64,000 nucleotides of DNA. Origin: Castellaniella sp049651205. GTDB lineage: Bacteria; Pseudomonadota; Gammaproteobacteria; Burkholderiales; Burkholderiaceae_B. Both the position numbers and the translations under genes were made by a program. The notes under the pieces are model-generated. The model ran no database searches and was not told where the DNA came from. It worked only from the letters and a program-made list of their open reading frames with translations. Position 1 is the stretch's first letter. Each line of letters starts with the position of its first letter. Positions 49,810-58,949 of this stretch are shown piece by piece. The DNA lies in contig NZ_JBASBR010000012.1 in assembly GCF_049651205.1 (NCBI RefSeq), positions 1 through 64,000 on the forward strand. The letters are read 5' to 3'.

Positions 49810-50330
49810 TGGATTTCGCCCATAACCCCCGGCGCCGGCTATTGTTGTCGGCCGGGGGCGGCCTGCTGTTGTCGGCAGCTCTGGTTCATCGCGCCAGGGC
49901 TGCAGATGAGGTCGAGATCGCCATGTCAGGAACATCCAACGGATCAAACGTCTGGTTTCGGCCACGAGGTTTGCTGATACACCCTGGCCAGTCTGTGCGA
50001 TGGATCAACAAGGATGCTGGCAATGTGCACACCAGTACTGCCTACCACCCTGACAACAAGAAGGTGTTACGGATTCCCAGCCAGGCCAGGTCTTGGGATT
50101 CTGACTACCTGATGCCTGGAGAGTCGTTCAGCATCACGCTGGATATCCCCGGGGTCTACGACTACTTCTGCCTGCCGCACGAACACGCGGGCATGGTGGG
50201 CCGTATCATCGTGATGGGTGAAAACATCTCTGCCCATCCGTATGCCGATACGGATTCACAGCTTCCGCAGGCGGCAATTGACAGGTTTCCTGCTGCCGCA
50301 GACATCCTGCGCCTGACTCAGATCGAGTAA
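49806..50330 (+). CDS. Tat-exported cupredoxin (pseudoazurin/plastocyanin-like)
   Basis: 174-residue blue-copper type protein. A twin-arginine-like signal (NPRRRLLLSAGGGLLLSAAL) precedes the cupredoxin domain. Type 1 copper ligands fit His75 (GNVHTST), Cys122, His125 and Met130 in the C-x2-H-x4-M spacing YFCLPHEHAGMVG. It should carry electrons in the periplasm or bind copper. It overlaps the preceding gene by four bases; a stem-loop follows. Confidence 0.85.
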   Translation: MMDFAHNPRRRLLLSAGGGLLLSAALVHRARAADEVEIAMSGTSNGSNVWFRPRGLLIHPGQSVRWINKDAGNVHTSTAYHPDNKKVLRIPSQARSWDSDYLMPGESFSITLDIPGVYDYFCLPHEHAGMVGRIIVMGENISAHPYADTDSQLPQAAIDRFPAAADILRLTQIE

Positions 50331-50339
50331 GCCAGCAAG

Positions 50340-50359
50340 GGCGGGCACTGCCCGCCTTT
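50340..50359 (+). terminator. Stem-loop after the cupredoxin gene
   Basis: GGCGGGCA-C-TGCCCGCC followed by TTTAAA, ten bases after the stop. A short but GC-strong intrinsic terminator or attenuator in front of the CDGSH/GltB gene. Confidence 0.6.
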
Positions 50360-50383
50360 AAACCATTCAGAGAAGAGGATACG

Positions 50384-52042
50384 ATGAAACCGGTTGTTGC
50401 CTTTAACGCACCCATTGCTGTCGATCTGGAAGCAGGCAAGGAATATTATTTCTGCCGATGCGGACGCTCCAAGAATCAACCTTTTTGCGACGGATCCCAC
50501 CGGGGCACCGGATTTACACCACTGCGTTTTGTGGCTGAAAAACAGGGAGAAGCCTATCTGTGCCGCTGCAAACAGACTCATCACGCGCCCTTTTGTGATG
50601 GTTCGCACAAAAAAGTGCCAGCCTCGATGGTAGGCAAAGAGTTCTCACTGGATGAGCCCGCACCTGCCGATAAAATCTCATCGGATACCGCAGCTCTTTC
50701 TTCAGGCGCCACGGCAATAGCAACCCAGGCACCCACTGCCGACAAGGCCACACAACAGGCAGAGGGGTCTACCGCGGCATTAGTCGGCCAAGCTCCCGCA
50801 GCCGAACCCACGCCAGAAGAACCCACGGTGGCATTTATTCACCAGTTGGCGCGCGAGGGTCTAAGCAAAATGGGCCATCACGGCCCAATCGACGCGATGG
50901 GGGTTCCACGCAGCCAGTTACCCGACTGGAACAATATCCAGTTGATGGTGGCCCAGTTGGCAACACAACCCTTGCTGGAAGACATCCCAGTAGAAACCGG
51001 GCTGGTGATTGGCCCGCAAGCGCGCCGCCCCCTGCAGCTACAGATTCCGCTGCTGGTCAGCGACATGAGCTTTGGTGCGTTATCAGAAGAAGCAAAGGTG
51101 TCATTGGCACGCGGCGCCCAGTTGGCCGGCACAGGCATTTGCTCTGGCGAAGGCGGCATGCTGCCAGAAGAACAATCCGCCAATCAACGCTACCTGTTTG
51201 AATATGCCTCGGCCGGCTTTGGTTACCGCGAAGAGCTGCTCTCCAAAGTGCAGGCGTTTCACTTCAAGTGCGGACAAAGTGCCAAAACGGGTACCGGCGG
51301 CCACCTGCCCGGCAGTAAAAACATAGGCCGCATCCCCGAGATTCGCCACTTGACTCCCGGCACGGATGCAATTTCTCCGGCCACTTTCACCCAGCTTCAC
51401 AGCGTGCAGGACTTTGCGCGGTTTGCAGACCACGTGCGCGAAATCACAGGCGGAATCCCCATTGGATTCAAGCTCAGCGCCCAGCATATCGAACAGGACA
51501 TCACGTTTGCGGTAGAGGCTGGGGCTGATTACATTATTTTAGACGGGCGTGGTGGTGGCACCGGCGCCGCACCACTGTTGTTCAGGGATCACATCTCTGT
51601 CCCGACAATCCCCGCTCTGGCGCGTGCCCGCCGCTGCCTGGACACCCTTGGCGCCAGCGGTCGCGTCACACTGATCGTGACAGGCGGCCTGAGAACACAC
51701 ACCGATTTTGTCAAAGCTATGGCATTGGGCGCCGATGGCATCGCCCTAGCCAATTCGGCCATCCAGGCAATTGGTTGTGTAGGTGCCCGGATCTGTCACA
51801 CCAATCAGTGTCCCAGCGGCATCGCCACGCAAGATCCCGTCTTGCGCAAGCGTCTGGACACACAGGCTGCACCACAGCATCTAGCCACGTTTCTCACCGC
51901 CAGTACCGAGCTGATGAAGGTGATGGCCCGCGCCTGTGGGCACCACCAGCTGGCTGAATTCAATAAAAATGATCTCGCCAGCTGGCACAAGGATCTGGCC
52001 GAGCTGGCGGGCATTGAATGGTCTGGATACCGGGCGAACTAA
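50384..52042 (+). CDS. CDGSH-CDGSH-glutamate synthase (FMN) domain fusion protein
   Basis: 552-residue fusion. Two CDGSH [2Fe-2S] domains come first, with ligands Cys24, Cys26, Cys35, His39 (CRCGRSKNQPFCDGSH) and Cys60, Cys62, Cys71, His75 (CRCKQTHHAPFCDGSH). A Pro/Ala/Thr-rich linker (about residues 90-150) leads to a glutamate-synthase-like FMN TIM-barrel (LLVSDMSFGALSEEAK, GTGICSGEGGMLPEE, AGADYIILDGRGGGTG, CHTNQCPSGIATQDP). No glutaminase domain is present, so it is not a normal glutamate synthase. It probably passes electrons between the clusters and FMN; partner and substrate are unknown. It belongs with the cupredoxin group. Confidence 0.88.
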   Translation: MKPVVAFNAPIAVDLEAGKEYYFCRCGRSKNQPFCDGSHRGTGFTPLRFVAEKQGEAYLCRCKQTHHAPFCDGSHKKVPASMVGKEFSLDEPAPADKISSDTAALSSGATAIATQAPTADKATQQAEGSTAALVGQAPAAEPTPEEPTVAFIHQLAREGLSKMGHHGPIDAMGVPRSQLPDWNNIQLMVAQLATQPLLEDIPVETGLVIGPQARRPLQLQIPLLVSDMSFGALSEEAKVSLARGAQLAGTGICSGEGGMLPEEQSANQRYLFEYASAGFGYREELLSKVQAFHFKCGQSAKTGTGGHLPGSKNIGRIPEIRHLTPGTDAISPATFTQLHSVQDFARFADHVREITGGIPIGFKLSAQHIEQDITFAVEAGADYIILDGRGGGTGAAPLLFRDHISVPTIPALARARRCLDTLGASGRVTLIVTGGLRTHTDFVKAMALGADGIALANSAIQAIGCVGARICHTNQCPSGIATQDPVLRKRLDTQAAPQHLATFLTASTELMKVMARACGHHQLAEFNKNDLASWHKDLAELAGIEWSGYRAN

Positions 52043-52160
52043 GCTGCGCAGACGATGGATAAGATGGTACTGAGAGCCTGGTGACAGCCCCCAAAATGGC
52101 TTAACCAGCTTGAGGTGCCGGCTTTGTTATGTGCGAAATAATGGCTCTGAATCAGGCAGG

Positions 52161-52865
52161 TTAAGACGTAAACACAACACCTGCTGCCCGGAGGCGTTGA
52201 TGGACGCCTGCCACGATGCGATCGCAACGTTCGCCGGCAAAAGAAAACGCCTGGCCCAGTTGCGCCTCTACCGATGCCTGCAACCCGGATTGCAGCAACT
52301 TACGGGCACGCATGTAATGCACCCGTACGGTGGCCTCGGGGATATCCAGCGCTGCCGCCACCTCAGCGGAAGACATTTCTTCGACCCCCCGCAACATGAA
52401 CACTGCGCGATATTTTTCGGGCAAGGCATCAATTTGCTGCTCGATGGCGCGACGCATCTCGCCACGCCAGGCAGTTTGGTCAGGCTGTTCGGGGCTGGCT
52501 ATCGGAAAAAGGTCGTCGGACATGGCTTCGCTTATCTGTTCCTCGGTCTCTAACCATTGGATGCGCAGATCGTGCGATTTGTTTCGTCGCAAACGCATCA
52601 AGGCTTCGTTGACCACCACGCGGGTGAGCCAGGTGGATGGCCGGGACTCTCCGCGAAAATCGCGCATATGTGTGAAGGCCTTAAGCCAGGCCTCCTGGAC
52701 AACGTCTTCTGCATCGGCTTCATTGTGCAAAATACTACGAGCCGTACGATATAACTTTTGATTATATTTACGCATCAGCACGTTAAACGCCGAGACGTCT
52801 CCGGAGGCAGTTCTGGAAAAAAGCTCGGCGTCTTCAGCCTGCGCAAGATTGATTACAGTATCCAT
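52161..52865 (-). CDS. ECF-type RNA polymerase sigma factor
   Basis: 234-residue sigma-70-family factor with region 2 (FNVLMRKYNQKLYRTARSIL, then EADAEDVVQEAWLKAF) and region 4 (LPEKYRAVFMLRGVEEMSSA, then DIPEATVRVHYMRARKLL), without regions 1 and 3. Start ATG 52863-52865. The tail, FSFAGERCDRIV, is typical of this betaproteobacterial RpoE-like branch. No anti-sigma gene stands next to it. Regulated genes are unknown; the convergent cupredoxin/CDGSH group is a candidate. Confidence 0.9.
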   Translation of the reverse strand: MDTVINLAQAEDAELFSRTASGDVSAFNVLMRKYNQKLYRTARSILHNEADAEDVVQEAWLKAFTHMRDFRGESRPSTWLTRVVVNEALMRLRRNKSHDLRIQWLETEEQISEAMSDDLFPIASPEQPDQTAWRGEMRRAIEQQIDALPEKYRAVFMLRGVEEMSSAEVAAALDIPEATVRVHYMRARKLLQSGLQASVEAQLGQAFSFAGERCDRIVAGVHQRLRAAGVVFTS

Positions 52866-52919
52866 GAGCGCCCCCCTTCGTAAATCTGTTATGACAGTAT
52901 TCTTACATAGTGCGCAACC

Positions 52920-52948
52920 ATTATAGTGTCTGCACAAAGACCAGACAC
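52920..52948 (-). promoter_or_regulatory. Promoter with overlapping inverted repeat ahead of the sigma factor gene
   Basis: Minus strand TATAAT (52925-52920) and, directly upstream, GTGTCTG / CAGACAC (52948-52942 and 52932-52926) with a 9-base spacer. The repeat fills the -35/-10 spacer, a position fit for a repressor. Confidence 0.5.
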
Positions 52949-52976
52949 AAAAAGGCCAGTTCCGAAGAACTGGCCT
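52949..52976 (-). terminator. Intrinsic terminator of tRNA-Lys
   Basis: Minus strand AGGCCAGTTC-TTCG-GAACTGGCCTTTTT: a 10-bp stem with a TTCG tetraloop and T-run, 17 bases after the tRNA. Confidence 0.9.
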
Positions 52977-52992
52977 AAATGCTTGATATCTT

Positions 52993-53068
52993 TGGTGGGC
53001 TGTGACAGGCTCGAACTGTCGACCGACGGATTAAGAGTCCGCTGCTCTACCAACTGAGCTAACAGCCC
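52993..53068 (-). tRNA. tRNA-Lys (anticodon CTT)
   Basis: Minus strand: acceptor GGGCTGT/ACAGCCC with discriminator A and encoded CCA (52993-52995), D-arm AGCTCAGTTGGTAGAGC, anticodon loop ACTCTTAAT in stem GCGGA/TCCGT, T-arm ACAG TTCGAGC CTGT. 76 bases. Confidence 0.97.
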
Positions 53069-53189
53069 TTCGCAGGTTTTGCGAAGAACGAAACTATACA
53101 CCCATTTATGGGCCTTCGCAAAAGCAGAGAGACGTGCAAACACCACATCTCTGCCGGCCGCACACGGCTTTAAACGGCGCCACAGACCA

Positions 53190-54566
53190 TCAGACAGCCC
53201 GTGCCAGACTGGCGGCCAGGCCAATGTAGCTGCGCGGCGTCATGGCCAACAGACGCGCCTTGGGCTCTTCGGGAAGATCCAGGCCCGCGATAAAGGTTTG
53301 CAGGGCTTCTTGTGTAATGCCCTTGCCACGCGTCAGCGCCTTGAGTTGCTCGTAGGGGTGAGGCAAACCGTAGCGGCGCATCACGGTTTGTACCGGCTCT
53401 GCCAGGATCTCCCAGCAAGCGTCGATATCGGCATCAATGGCAGCCGTATTGATCTCAAGCTTGGACAGGCCTCGCAGGCAGGCATCATAGGCAATCATGC
53501 TATAGCCCAACGCCACCCCCAGATTACGCAGCACAGTGGAATCGGTGAGATCGCGCTGCCAACGGGAAACAGGCAGTTTTTCGGCCAGATGGCGCAGCAT
53601 GGCATTGGCCAGGCCCAGATTGCCCTCCGAGTTTTCGAAATCGATGGGATTGACCTTATGCGGCATGGTGGAAGACCCAACCTCGCCGTCTTTCAGACGC
53701 TGTCTGAAATAGCCCAGCGCAATGTAACCCCAGATATCACGATTGAGATCCAACAAAATGGTATTGACCCGGGCAATTGCATCAAACAGCGCGGCCATCC
53801 AGTCGTGCGGCTCGATCTGGATGGAATATACGTTTTGAGTCAGCCCCAAAGACCCCAGCACCCCAGCCGAGAACTCTGCCCAGTCGATTTCCGGGTAGGC
53901 CGACAGATGCGCGTTGTAGTTGCCGGTGGCGCCATTCATTTTTGCCAGTGGCTGCACGACACGCACAGCATCCAGTGCACGATCCAGGCGTGCCACTACA
54001 TTGGCGAACTCTTTACCCATGGTACTGGGCGTAGCCGGTTGGCCATGCGTACGCGACAACAGAGGCTGATTGGCATGCTGATGGGCCAACTGGCGCAGCC
54101 GTGCCACCAGCGTTTCAATGGTGGGCACCAGCACGGTTTCGCGGGCACGCCCCAGCATCAGAGCATGTGAAGTGTTGTTGATGTCTTCGGATGTGCAGGC
54201 AAAGTGGATGAACTCGGCGGCACGAGACAGTTCCCCATCATCTGCCACTTGTTCTTTAAGCCAGTACTCCACCGCTTTCACATCGTGATTGGTGGTGCGT
54301 TCGATAGCCTTGATGCGAGCAGCATCTGCCTCGGAGAACTGCTGCACCAGTGCATTTAGCCGCGCCTTGGCGTCTGCAGAAAATGCCGGCAGCTCGGGCA
54401 GACCCGCATCAGCCAGGCCAATCAGCCAGGCGATCTCGACCTCGACGCGATGGGCCATGAAACCCGCTTCGGATAACAAGGGGCGCAAGGCGTCAACCTT
54501 GGCTGCATAACGTCCGTCGAGGGGCGACAGCGCATTGAGTGCGCTGAGAGAAGAGTCTGTCTGCAT
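53190..54566 (-). CDS. purB: Adenylosuccinate lyase
   Basis: Acts twice in purine synthesis (SAICAR to AICAR; adenylosuccinate to AMP). 458 residues, start ATG 54564-54566 (MQTDSSLSALNALSPLDGRY). Motifs: TSEDINNTSHAL, THGQPATPSTMGKE and the superfamily signature SSTMPHKVNPIDFEN. The 40-codon upward extension of the frame lacks resemblance. Confidence 0.97.
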   Translation of the reverse strand: MQTDSSLSALNALSPLDGRYAAKVDALRPLLSEAGFMAHRVEVEIAWLIGLADAGLPELPAFSADAKARLNALVQQFSEADAARIKAIERTTNHDVKAVEYWLKEQVADDGELSRAAEFIHFACTSEDINNTSHALMLGRARETVLVPTIETLVARLRQLAHQHANQPLLSRTHGQPATPSTMGKEFANVVARLDRALDAVRVVQPLAKMNGATGNYNAHLSAYPEIDWAEFSAGVLGSLGLTQNVYSIQIEPHDWMAALFDAIARVNTILLDLNRDIWGYIALGYFRQRLKDGEVGSSTMPHKVNPIDFENSEGNLGLANAMLRHLAEKLPVSRWQRDLTDSTVLRNLGVALGYSMIAYDACLRGLSKLEINTAAIDADIDACWEILAEPVQTVMRRYGLPHPYEQLKALTRGKGITQEALQTFIAGLDLPEEPKARLLAMTPRSYIGLAASLARAV

Positions 54567-54793
54567 ATCGGGAGTATGTGTAAGAGCCGGCAAGCAAGGG
54601 CGTTGAACCTGCCCGGGCGCCGCAATGAGGGAAGTAGCGATTCTACCATTCTGGGGGTCTGTCAAGCGCGTGGGCGGATAAACCACACCTGCACAGGCCC
54701 CAAGCTAAAATAGCCCTATCGGGCCCCGGCTGAAACAGGTTCCGCCCACTAGCCCTGATATACTTTTTCTCACTTAGACTTCTATCGCTTGCC

Positions 54794-55414
54794 ATGAGAT
54801 TGATCGGTTCCCTGACCAGCCCGTACGCCCGTAAAGTTCGGATCGTGCTGGCAGAGAAAAAGCTCGACTACGAACTGGTACTGGACGACCCCTGGGCGGC
54901 CAGCCCTCAAGTCGCCCAGCATAATCCACTGGGCAAGGTTCCATGCCTGATTCTCGACGAAAACGATGCGATCTTCGACTCCCGCGTGATTGTCGAATAT
55001 CTGGATGCCTTGTCACCCGTCGGGCGCCTCATTCCGCCTCCCGGGCGCGAGCGCGTTGAGGTCAAACGCTGGGAAGCCACGGCTGATGGCATCATGGATG
55101 CAGCCACCAACATGGTGTCCGAATCCCGCCGTCCAGCTCAGCAGCAAAGTGCGGGCAACATTCAGCGCCAAAAAGACAAAATAATTGCTGCCCTGCGTTT
55201 TCTGGACGACCTTCTGGGTGATCAACCTTACTGCACCGGTGTCAACCTGTGCTTGGCCGATATCGCCGTGGGTGCTGCCTTGGGCTATCTGGATTTTCGC
55301 AACCCGGATCTCAATTGGCGGCCAAACCACCCCAACCTGACACGTCTGGCCGAAAAACTCGCTTCGCGGCCTTCGTTTTCGTCTACGCGTCCGCCCTCAC
55401 CCGACGCACATTAA
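54794..55414 (+). CDS. Glutathione S-transferase family protein
   Basis: 206 residues. N-terminal thioredoxin-like domain (MRLIGSLTSPYARKVRIVLA, then NPLGKVPCLILDENDAIFDS, with the Ser-active-site type S-P-Y-A-R), C-terminal helical domain with LCLADIAVGAALGYLDF (N-capping box). Cytosolic GST of uncertain class, reminiscent of the YibF group. Single gene with a short promoter gap from the divergent purB. Confidence 0.9.
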   Translation: MRLIGSLTSPYARKVRIVLAEKKLDYELVLDDPWAASPQVAQHNPLGKVPCLILDENDAIFDSRVIVEYLDALSPVGRLIPPPGRERVEVKRWEATADGIMDAATNMVSESRRPAQQQSAGNIQRQKDKIIAALRFLDDLLGDQPYCTGVNLCLADIAVGAALGYLDFRNPDLNWRPNHPNLTRLAEKLASRPSFSSTRPPSPDAH

Positions 55415-55489
55415 ACACTGCTTCAGCACGTTGCCCGGCATGGCCAAGTACCGGCCTGCCTGCCCGGCAGACCAACCACGGCCTTGCGG

Positions 55490-56620
55490 CTACACAATGA
55501 TGCCGCCGCCCAGGCACACTTCACCGTCATACAACACAGCCGACTGCCCAGGCGTCACCGCCCACTGGGGTTGCTGGAAATCAAGCTTAAATTTACTGTT
55601 GTCCTGGACTCCCAACATGCAAGCCGCATCTGTCTGGCGATAACGTGTTTTGGCGCTAAAAGAGCCGTTTTCCGGTGCTTCGCCCGCAACCCAGCTGGCA
55701 TCCTGCGCCATCAATGAAGTACTCAGCAAACTGGGGTGGTTATGGCCCTGCACCACCCGCAGCGTGTTGGTTTCAAGCTCCTTTTGTGCAACATACCAGG
55801 CATCGGCGGTGCCATCATCGCGCTGCGCGCCATGGATGCCACCGATTCCCAGCCCCTTGCGCTGGCCCAACGTGTAAAAGGCCAGACCCTGGTGCTGGCC
55901 AACACGCTGGCCCTCGGGCGTCAGCATGGGGCCAGGCTTGGTGGGCAGATAGCGGTTCAGGAACTCTCTGAACGGGCGCTCACCGATAAAACATATCCCC
56001 GTGGAATCCTTTTTGGCTGCATTGGGCAAACCGATTTCGGCCGCAATCCGCCGCACGTCGGTCTTGTGAACCTCGCCCAGGGGAAACACCGTGCGCGCCA
56101 GCTGGGTTTGATTCAGTCGATGCAGAAAATAGCTTTGATCCTTGCTGGCATCCACTGCCTTCAATAGCTGGCTGCGAATTCCGTCGGCCGTCTGGACGCG
56201 CCGCACCCGGGCGTAATGCCCAGTGGCGATGAAGTCGGCTCCCAAACCCATGGCGTGATCCAGAAATGCCTTGAACTTGATCTCGGCATTACACAAGACA
56301 TCCGGATTGGGTGTGCGGCCTGCGGAGTATTCGCGCAGAAAATCTGCGAAAACACGGTCTTTGTATTCGGCGGCAAAATTGACGGCCTCGATGTCGACAC
56401 CCACCACATCGGCCACACTGGCCGCATCCAGCCAGTCTTGCCGGGTGGAACAATACTCACTGTCGTCATCGTCCTCCCAGTTCTTCATGAACAGACCAAT
56501 CACCTGATACCCCTGCTCCTTGAGCAGCCAGGCCGTCACGGAGGAATCCACCCCACCCGACATACCCACCACAATGCGAGCACCGGGCGCGGGGGCGCCC
56601 TGCACCATCCCATCAGCCAT
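55490..56620 (-). CDS. mnmA: tRNA-specific 2-thiouridylase MnmA
   Basis: Makes 2-thiouridine at U34 of tRNA-Lys, -Glu and -Gln. 376 residues from ATG 56618-56620 (MADGMVQGAPAPG). PP-loop GMSGGVDSSV, catalytic cysteines in DVLCNAEIKF and TGICFIGERPF, and GHYARV. It overlaps the glcF end by 8 bases, so it may be co-transcribed with the glycolate genes. A second ATG at 56606-56608 (MVQGAP) is possible. Confidence 0.95.
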   Translation of the reverse strand: MADGMVQGAPAPGARIVVGMSGGVDSSVTAWLLKEQGYQVIGLFMKNWEDDDDSEYCSTRQDWLDAASVADVVGVDIEAVNFAAEYKDRVFADFLREYSAGRTPNPDVLCNAEIKFKAFLDHAMGLGADFIATGHYARVRRVQTADGIRSQLLKAVDASKDQSYFLHRLNQTQLARTVFPLGEVHKTDVRRIAAEIGLPNAAKKDSTGICFIGERPFREFLNRYLPTKPGPMLTPEGQRVGQHQGLAFYTLGQRKGLGIGGIHGAQRDDGTADAWYVAQKELETNTLRVVQGHNHPSLLSTSLMAQDASWVAGEAPENGSFSAKTRYRQTDAACMLGVQDNSKFKLDFQQPQWAVTPGQSAVLYDGEVCLGGGIIV

Positions 56621-57842
56621 GCATGGCCTCATCCACGGTTTCGATCCAGTGACGCACGGGTGTCTCGGTGCCGCTTTGCAAATGACAAATGCAACCAATA
56701 TTGGAGGAGACGATAGTTTCCGGAAGGGTGGTCTGGATCGCCTGCAACTTACGGTCTCGTAGTGTCTTGGACAGTTTGGGTTGAGTAATGGAGTAGGTGC
56801 CCGCCGAGCCGCAACATAGGTGAGGCTCATCGAAGGCCTGCAAGTCGAATCCCAGATCAGACAAGAGGCGCTCGGTAAGCGGCCGCAGGCCCTGCCAGTG
56901 TTGCAGGGTGCAAGGCGGATGAAACGCGCTGCGCCCGGGGGTGCGCACCATTTTGGCACGCACCTCGGTGGCCATGGGGGCAAGCACCTCGGCAATATCC
57001 TTGACAAAAGGCATGAGCCGCGCAGCACGATCAGCATACGCGGGGTCATGCTTTAAATGATGGGCATAATCCTTGATCATGCCTCCGCAGCCAGAAGCAT
57101 TGACTACCACCGCCTCTGCCTGGCCAGACTCCAGCAAAGGCAGCCAGGCATCCACATTGGCGCGCATCTGATCGCGTGCCGCCTCTTGGGCATCAAGGTG
57201 AAAATTGATGGCTCCGCAGCACCCGGAAGACGCCACAAACTGCGTGCCCACGCCCAGCGCATCCAGCACTCGCTGGGTGGCCGCATCAATGGATGGCAAC
57301 ATGACTGGCTGCACACAATTGCTGAGCATCAGCACCTGGCGTGCATGCCGCTGCGGCTGCGTGGGCAAGGCACCAGCCGGCCGAGTGGCCGAGATCTTGC
57401 CTTGCAGGACAGCCGGCAGCGCTGGGCGCACGAAGCGCCCCATGCGATAGAGCGGCCCAAACGCAGGCGACATCATCAGGCGGCGCAGGCTTGTGCGCAA
57501 AAGACGCTGGTGCCAGGGGCGCTGCACGCGCTCGCTGACCAACTGGCGCCCGATATCCACCAGCTTGCCGTACTCGACCCCCGACGGACAGGTGGTCTCG
57601 CAATTGCGGCAGGTCAGGCAACGATCCAGGTGCTTTTGTGTGACATACGTGGGCTGGACGCCTTCGAGTATCTGTTTGATCTGGTAAATACGCCCACGCG
57701 GGCTATCCAGCTCATCACCAAGAATCTGATAGGTAGGACAGGTTGCCAGACAGAAACCACAATGCACACAACGACGCAGGATTTCATCGGCCTCCTGGCC
57801 GATATCCGTACCTTGTGCCCACTGGGCAAGTTGGGTTTGCAT
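56613..57842 (-). CDS. glcF: Glycolate oxidase iron-sulfur subunit
   Basis: 409 residues. Two [4Fe-4S] ferredoxin motifs (CVHCGFCLATCPTY; CLTCRNCETTCPSG) and two CCG cysteine-rich domains (SSGCCGAINFH, CCGSAGTYS). It transfers electrons from the GlcDE flavoprotein to quinones at the membrane. Last but one gene of the glc group on the minus strand; 9-base gap after glcE. Confidence 0.96.
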   Translation of the reverse strand: MQTQLAQWAQGTDIGQEADEILRRCVHCGFCLATCPTYQILGDELDSPRGRIYQIKQILEGVQPTYVTQKHLDRCLTCRNCETTCPSGVEYGKLVDIGRQLVSERVQRPWHQRLLRTSLRRLMMSPAFGPLYRMGRFVRPALPAVLQGKISATRPAGALPTQPQRHARQVLMLSNCVQPVMLPSIDAATQRVLDALGVGTQFVASSGCCGAINFHLDAQEAARDQMRANVDAWLPLLESGQAEAVVVNASGCGGMIKDYAHHLKHDPAYADRAARLMPFVKDIAEVLAPMATEVRAKMVRTPGRSAFHPPCTLQHWQGLRPLTERLLSDLGFDLQAFDEPHLCCGSAGTYSITQPKLSKTLRDRKLQAIQTTLPETIVSSNIGCICHLQSGTETPVRHWIETVDEAMHG

Positions 57843-57851
57843 GGAGAATCC

Positions 57852-58940
57852 TTAGAATTCGGGAACCAGACGGTGGGCGTTGAACACCCCGGCAGGATCG
57901 AATTCTTGTTTGAGGCGTTGATGAATTTGCATTACCCCTGACGCCAGGGGATGAAAAGACGGGATGCCACCAGCGACACTTCCGCGGCGGTACAGGCAGG
58001 CAGAGCCGCCCAATGCCTGCACTCGCGAACGCAAGGCGGCAGGATCGGTGTCGGCGGCCAACCAGCGCAGGCCTCCCCCCCACTCGTGCAAGGTAGGGCC
58101 CAGATTTAGCGGCACAACTCGTGGAGGCAAACTGAGACGCCACATGGGCTGCTGCGTAAAAAACGGATGAGTCTGATCGCGCAGGCTGAGCCAGAGGGCC
58201 TCGGCCTCAGCGTCGGCCAATGGCTCTCCACCAATGGCACCCTGGCCCTCCCGGACGGCTGACTCGTTGCCGGAAAGCCGGACATACAGGCGCGCCGGTT
58301 GCCCGGCTGCTGCTGGCAGCCAAGCCGTTGCCGAAACCGGGATCGGTTTGGATCGCCAATTGAGGCACTGCGCCAGGGCATCTGCTTCGGAGAGCTCGAG
58401 CACTCGGGTGGCCTCGGATTGCGGGCGTGGCACTACCTTGATGGAGACCTCGACCAATGCCCCCAGAACGCCCAAAGACCCTGCCAGCAAACGCGAGACA
58501 TCATAACCGGCCACGTTTTTCATGACTTCGCCGCCAAAGCGCAGGACATTGCCATCAGCGTTCAGCAAACGGGCACCCAATACGAAATCGCCCAAGGCCC
58601 CAGCGGCCATGCGCCGCGGGCCTGACATCCCCGCGGCGATACAACCGCCCAGGGTACCGGCAGCACCAAATCGTGGGGGTTCGAACGCCAGCATCTGGCC
58701 CTTTGAGGCCAGCAGGGATTCGATCTCTGACAGCGGAGTACCCGCCCGAGCGGTAAGAACGAGCTCTGAGGGTTCGTACCCTACCACACCCTGATAGGTG
58801 GAAAGATCCAGCCAGGTAGGCGACTCGGGCAGCGGCTCGCCATAAAACAGGCGGGTACCCCCTCCACGGATCATCAGCGTGCGTTTTGCCGCACGGGCGG
58901 TGACCACCTGCTCTGTGAGTTCGGACAGCGTAAATTCCAT
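57852..58940 (-). CDS. glcE: Glycolate oxidase FAD-binding subunit
   Basis: 362 residues. PCMH-type FAD domain with RGGGTRLFYG, FGAAGTLGGCIAAGMSGP and VMKNVAGYDVSRLLAGSLG. Smaller than GlcD, as usual for GlcE. It lies 9 bases after glcD. Confidence 0.95.
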   Translation of the reverse strand: MEFTLSELTEQVVTARAAKRTLMIRGGGTRLFYGEPLPESPTWLDLSTYQGVVGYEPSELVLTARAGTPLSEIESLLASKGQMLAFEPPRFGAAGTLGGCIAAGMSGPRRMAAGALGDFVLGARLLNADGNVLRFGGEVMKNVAGYDVSRLLAGSLGVLGALVEVSIKVVPRPQSEATRVLELSEADALAQCLNWRSKPIPVSATAWLPAAAGQPARLYVRLSGNESAVREGQGAIGGEPLADAEAEALWLSLRDQTHPFFTQQPMWRLSLPPRVVPLNLGPTLHEWGGGLRWLAADTDPAALRSRVQALGGSACLYRRGSVAGGIPSFHPLASGVMQIHQRLKQEFDPAGVFNAHRLVPEF

Positions 58941-58949
58941 GGCGTCGCT

